Shown here: positions 6,204-9,001 of the stretch, in pieces
How positions within the stretch are numbered: the stretch's first letter is position 1
How the letters are laid out: each line of letters begins with the position of its first letter
From: JACQSR01 sp042577505
Lineage (GTDB): Archaea > Nanobdellota > Nanobdellia > Woesearchaeales > JACQSR01
Length of the DNA stretch: 9,001 nt
NCBI GenBank assembly: GCA_042577505.1
Contig: JBHPEA010000042.1
Coordinates: forward strand, 1-9,001
Direction: 5' to 3'
Notes under the pieces: generated by a model
The model's database searches: none
Told to the model about the DNA's origin: nothing
Seen by the model: the letters and a program-made list of their open reading frames with translations, nothing else
Position numbers and translations under genes: made by a program

Positions 6204-7375
6204 TATTCTAATGATTTGGTAATAATGTGTTTAATATCTTCCTCAGTGAAATGAACTGGACTTCTTTCCACACTGCTTTTTCTATAACTCAAAGTATCTT
6301 TGGTTATCATATCAATTTCGTTCTTATTAAACTTTCTAAAATTCTTCTTCAGATCTAGATTAGATATAAAAGATTGGAGTGTTTTGTTAAAATCTTCGTC
6401 TCCTCCAATCATTAAAGAGATTTCTTTGAATCTTTCTTTAGTCTGATCATCTCCTTTTTCGATTTGTAATTTACAAGTTTCAGGCATGACATAAGCTAAG
6501 GATTCTCCATGTTTGATTTCTGGAAATCTTGCAGATAGGGGGTGTGAAATTGCATGGGGTACATGTGTTCCTATAAGGCTCAATGCAATTCCTGCATAGA
6601 TATCTGCATAAGCCATGTTTAAAATGTAATCTGGGTTGTCTTCCTTAAAAGAAGGTATTAAGTTATTTCCGATTAACCTAAACGCCTCTTTCAAATAGAT
6701 ATCGGCAATTTCTGAACATTCTTTTCTCGTATACACTTCAATACAATGGCACAACATATCGAAACCTGCTGATGAAACAATTGATTTGGGAGCGTGTTTG
6801 ATAATATCGATATCAGCTATTGATAGTTTTGGAAGGATCCTAAGACTTTTTACTGTCTTTTTCTCAGCAGTATCTGTATTTGTGATAACTGCGTAGGGTG
6901 TTACTTGACTACTTGTACCAAGGGTTGTTATGCTTGCTACGATTGGGATTGAATCAACAATTTCTGATTTCTTGTTAACAAAATCCCATATTTTTCCGAA
7001 GAGACCTAAACTTATTGCTTTTGCTGTGTCAATAGTAGAGCCCCCACCTAATGCAAAAATAAAATCTGGTTTGAAATTTTTTGCTAATTCAACACATTCT
7101 TCCATCTCTTTAAGGGTTGGATTGGATGATATATTATCAAAGTGAGTAACTTCTAGTCCATTTTTTTTAAACAAGTCTAAATATTTTCTAACGAAACCAA
7201 GATTTCTCATAGCATTTCTTCCTGTTAAAAAAAGAACTCTTTTTCCAAATTTTTTGGAGATGATAATTACATTTTCGTGATCATTATTGCAAATATGAAG
7301 ATTTAATGAGTTAAGATAATCGTTCCCTTCTTTTTGCTCATCAATCAAGTTTTTTAATTTCTTATATTCATCCAT
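6203..7375 (-). CDS. Iron-containing alcohol dehydrogenase family protein
   Basis: This 390-aa group III (Fe-dependent) dehydrogenase would oxidise an alcohol or reduce an aldehyde/ketone with NAD(P). The nucleotide-binding signature is ALGGGSTIDTAKA (108-120). Predicted iron ligands, by alignment to E. coli FucO as I remember it, are D206 and H210 (GFDMLCH), H274 (HVPHAISHPL) and H289 (KHG). All are present, so the enzyme should be active. The spacing between the last two motifs is one residue longer than in FucO. The first ~45 residues precede the Rossmann part and are less conserved. The D-x3-H pair and GGGST argue against archaeal glycerol-1-phosphate dehydrogenase, a distant relative. 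The substrate cannot be told. The ATG at 7375 is preceded by AGAGG at 5-nt spacing and by a TATA box. The gene is followed at 14 nt by the PHP gene and probably heads a sub-operon with it and the DUF212 gene. Confidence 0.88.
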   Translation of the reverse strand: MDEYKKLKNLIDEQKEGNDYLNSLNLHICNNDHENVIIISKKFGKRVLFLTGRNAMRNLGFVRKYLDLFKKNGLEVTHFDNISSNPTLKEMEECVELAKNFKPDFIFALGGGSTIDTAKAISLGLFGKIWDFVNKKSEIVDSIPIVASITTLGTSSQVTPYAVITNTDTAEKKTVKSLRILPKLSIADIDIIKHAPKSIVSSAGFDMLCHCIEVYTRKECSEIADIYLKEAFRLIGNNLIPSFKEDNPDYILNMAYADIYAGIALSLIGTHVPHAISHPLSARFPEIKHGESLAYVMPETCKLQIEKGDDQTKERFKEISLMIGGDEDFNKTLQSFISNLDLKKNFRKFNKNEIDMITKDTLSYRKSSVERSPVHFTEEDIKHIITKSLE

Positions 7376-7380
7376 CTGTT

Positions 7381-7385
7381 CCTCT
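7381..7385 (-). promoter_or_regulatory. Shine-Dalgarno of the dehydrogenase gene
   Basis: AGAGG sits 5 nt before the ATG at 7375. It can be used only on transcripts starting upstream of it, for example read-through from the pgsA side, because the nearby TATA box predicts initiation at about 7376. Confidence 0.5.
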
Positions 7386-7398
7386 AATTAAGATCCTT

Positions 7399-7406
7399 AT
7401 ATAAAT
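7399..7406 (-). promoter_or_regulatory. TATA box for dehydrogenase-PHP-DUF212 genes
   Basis: The minus strand reads TTTATATA in the 62-nt gap after pgsA. With a ~26-bp spacing, transcription would start near 7376, directly at the dehydrogenase ATG. No T-run terminator is visible for pgsA in this gap, so read-through from upstream is also expected. Confidence 0.55.
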
Positions 7407-7437
7407 TTTTCGTGGGTATTGAAGATATGTAGAATTA

Positions 7438-8052
7438 TTATAGGTCACTTAAAAGTTCATCCTTATACCACCATATGAAGTTTATTGCATAAACGATTGA
7501 GATTGTGGTGATAATTAGTGTAATGTAGAAAACGATACTCTGTGTGAGAAATCCAGTGATTATATTTAATGATTCGAATAATAGAAAAAATTGGGTGTAG
7601 ATTATAACTATTGCTTGCATTGCAAATTTACTTTTCCCCATCCAATTTGCTCCTACAACCTTTTTTTCACCTGAGCATACCTGTCTTACACAAGTAACTA
7701 ACAATTCTCTGAATAAGAATATTAATGGAAGCCATAGTGGGATTAATCCTAAGTCTGAAAATGCAAAGAACATTGAAAGTATGAGCATTTTATCGACTAG
7801 AGGATCAAGAAAAGTACCAAATTTTGATTTTTGATTTTTGAACTTACGGGCAATATAACCATCAATACTATCTGTTGCTATTGCAATTAAAAAGAAGAAA
7901 ATGCTTAAAATAAGATATCTTGGTTCATTTGAGTATAAGGTGAGTAAAATTAAGGGTATAAATAATAACCTACTTAGTGTTATAATGTTAGGAATTTTCA
8001 TGAAGTAAGAAGAATCTAGGAGTTTAAATATTTGTTGGATAATTAAGTTCAA
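7438..8052 (-). CDS. pgsA: CDP-alcohol phosphatidyltransferase, PgsA-like (glycerophosphate-transferring)
   Basis: This integral membrane enzyme would transfer a CDP-activated lipid onto an alcohol phosphate, most likely glycerol-3-phosphate or its archaeal counterpart, releasing CMP. The catalytic CDP-alcohol phosphotransferase motif is complete: D61, D64-G65, A68-R69, G79, D83, D87. The later segment FRELLVTCVRQV (114-125) and NWMGKSKFAMQ (136-146) closely resembles bacterial PgsA, which favours a phosphatidylglycerophosphate synthase-type enzyme over a serine or inositol transferase. About five hydrophobic helices are visible. The start is uncertain. The longest frame begins at TTG 8052, 6 nt after the preceding stop, with AAAGG just before it. 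An ATG at 8001 (residue 18, MKIPNIITLSR) matches the usual N terminus of PgsA but has no Shine-Dalgarno. Lipid specificity in an archaeon cannot be read from sequence. Confidence 0.87.
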   Translation of the reverse strand: MNLIIQQIFKLLDSSYFMKIPNIITLSRLLFIPLILLTLYSNEPRYLILSIFFFLIAIATDSIDGYIARKFKNQKSKFGTFLDPLVDKMLILSMFFAFSDLGLIPLWLPLIFLFRELLVTCVRQVCSGEKKVVGANWMGKSKFAMQAIVIIYTQFFLLFESLNIITGFLTQSIVFYITLIITTISIVYAINFIWWYKDELLSDL

Positions 8053-8058
8053 GAGCCT

Positions 8059-8751
8059 TTAATACATGTGATCTATGATGTACCTTGAGAAATTTTTTAA
8101 CGATGGGACAATAACCTCATAGAAGGTTCTTCTTTTTGTGGCTTTAAAAGTAGAATTTTTTCTTGATTTAAGTTGATTTAGAATATCCTCAATTTCATTA
8201 ATCGGCTCTCTGAAGGTAGTTAAAGTATTCCCAATTTCCTTAAGTGTGTGAGCGTCACTTCCACCTGTGTAAAATAAGTTTTCAGGTATTAATTTTTGAG
8301 GAAGCTGTTTTGGAGCTCTCCCATTAATTCGTTCAACCCCATCAAATTTAGGTATGTGTTTTTTACCGACACCAACTATGGGGAGCATAGGGTGGGCACA
8401 AATAGCTAATCCACCTTCATCATGAATTTTATCTACAGTTTCTCGTATTGTCATACCCATCTTAATTTGAGATGTTACGTTAAATGCTAGGATATGACCA
8501 CTTTTTGATGATACTTCTACCGCAGGTACAGCTATAATACCCATTTTTTTAGCCATTTGATGGGCTAAAAGGGAACCTGTTATATTGTTGTGATCTGTAA
8601 TCGCTATTGCTCTTAAACCTCTTGATTTAGCAATATTAAGAATGTCCTGAATGGAAGATCTACTAGCATATCCTTTGATGAAGGAAGGTGGAGAGTAGAT
8701 ACTATGAATATGAAAGTCCGCCGTATAGTTGTATGTTTTACTTTGTGACAT
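8059..8751 (-). CDS. PHP-domain metal-dependent phosphoesterase (short form)
   Basis: This 230-aa PHP-fold hydrolase has metal-site residues H14 and H16 (DFHIHS), D53 and H54 (ITDHNN), E79 (AVEV), H120 (AHP) and D166, H168 (GGSDAH). It shares the domain type and several motifs with the longer PHP protein at 5229-6188 (ITDHN, GGSD-x-H-x-LxEIG/ELG, INGR/INGC), but lacks that protein's N-terminal extension and His-rich tail. It ends in a basic, amphipathic-looking segment (~200-230). The substrate is unknown; members act on phosphate esters. The ATG at 8751 has no Shine-Dalgarno and lies 14 bp inside the end of the preceding membrane-protein gene, so coupled translation is likely. The pgsA gene follows after 6 nt, so a role near lipid or glycerophosphate metabolism is possible but inferred only from position. 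Confidence 0.85.
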   Translation of the reverse strand: MSQSKTYNYTADFHIHSIYSPPSFIKGYASRSSIQDILNIAKSRGLRAIAITDHNNITGSLLAHQMAKKMGIIAVPAVEVSSKSGHILAFNVTSQIKMGMTIRETVDKIHDEGGLAICAHPMLPIVGVGKKHIPKFDGVERINGRAPKQLPQKLIPENLFYTGGSDAHTLKEIGNTLTTFREPINEIEDILNQLKSRKNSTFKATKRRTFYEVIVPSLKNFSRYIIDHMY

Positions 8752-9001
8752 TTTGATTAATAATATTGAAAAATAATATTAATGATAGGATGAATAGGTA
8801 TACGTTTAAAACTATTACTAATGGATTGAGTATATCGAGGATTCCCAAACCATAGAGCATTGAAAAGAAGAAAAATATAAATTTAGGTGCTGTAGGAAAC
8901 ATACCTGATCTTGTATGAAAAAACCAGTTTGTGTTAATATTCTTTATAGTGATTGATGTCAAGATAATTCCCAAGACTAAGGTGATTAGGATTAAGTAAA
9001 C
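8738..9001 (-). CDS. Unrecognised integral membrane protein, 5' part beyond right edge
   Basis: The frame is open from the right window edge to a TAA at 8740-8738, giving 87 visible residues. An internal TTG at 8974 would give a 78-aa version, but the frame continues upstream without a stop, so this is more likely the C-terminal end of a longer protein. It has three strongly hydrophobic stretches: the edge to about KNINTNW, one around KFIFFFFSMLYG, and one near the C terminus (VLNVYLFILSLILFF). Between the first two is a short polar loop, FHTRSGMFPTAP. I do not recognise the family. The 14-bp overlap with the PHP gene makes it the most upstream visible member of the right-hand operon. Confidence 0.55.
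   Translation of the reverse strand, partial: VYLILITLVLGIILTSITIKNINTNWFFHTRSGMFPTAPKFIFFFFSMLYGLGILDILNPLVIVLNVYLFILSLILFFNIINQNVTK

Noticed and set aside
6930..7145. Plus-strand open frame opposite the dehydrogenase gene
   Set aside because: It mirrors the conserved GGGST region of the dehydrogenase on the other strand and has no independent support.
6203..7375. Archaeal glycerol-1-phosphate dehydrogenase (EgsA), tempting next to a lipid gene
   Set aside because: The protein has the iron-ADH ligand pattern D-x3-H plus GGGST and HPL/HG motifs, which fit ordinary Fe-alcohol dehydrogenases.

Overview
This 9 kb, AT-rich window looks like chromosome of an archaeon, most probably a DPANN lineage of the Woesearchaeota/Pacearchaeota type. 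The reasons are archaeal TATA boxes about 26 bp ahead of leaderless or nearly leaderless starts, an XPD/Rad3-type Fe-S helicase, very tight gene packing with ATGA overlaps, and a large surface protein built from ectodomain segments that I associate with DPANN genomes. The lineage is inferred from gene style; no rRNA or other marker gene is present. I see no tRNA, rRNA, CRISPR array, insertion sequence or attachment site.

Left block (1-2688, minus strand). A tandem helix-turn-helix protein of 176 aa is followed, through a 4-bp ATGA overlap, by a membrane-anchored surface protein. At least 720 residues of it are visible and it runs off the left edge. Because its stop codon lies outside the window, it is easily missed as a gene.

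Central control region (2689-2942). This 254-bp divergent intergenic region separates the HTH gene from the helicase gene. It holds one TATA box for each direction and four short inverted repeats. All four have a 3-nt centre and related arms (consensus near CTTAC-N3-GTAAG). Two of them bracket the TATA box of the HTH gene, as expected for an autorepressor, and the other two lie between the promoters. This is the most interesting unexplained structure in the window.

Helicase (2943-4811, plus strand). A 622-aa XPD-like superfamily 2 DNA helicase with Fe-S cysteines is probably translated from a leaderless mRNA. It converges with the right block, with only 4 bp between stop codons.

Right block (4816-9001, minus strand, transcribed right to left). 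In transcription order: the C-terminal end of a membrane protein (cut by the right edge), a PHP-domain phosphoesterase, a bacterial-type PgsA (CDP-alcohol phosphatidyltransferase), an iron-dependent alcohol dehydrogenase, a second PHP-domain protein, and a small YuiD/DUF212 'divergent PAP2' membrane protein. Junctions overlap or are 6-14 nt apart, except a 62-nt gap before the dehydrogenase that carries its own TATA box. The content suggests membrane-lipid or head-group phosphate metabolism: one phosphotransferase, one PAP2-like membrane protein and two PHP-type hydrolases. The exact substrates cannot be read from the sequence.
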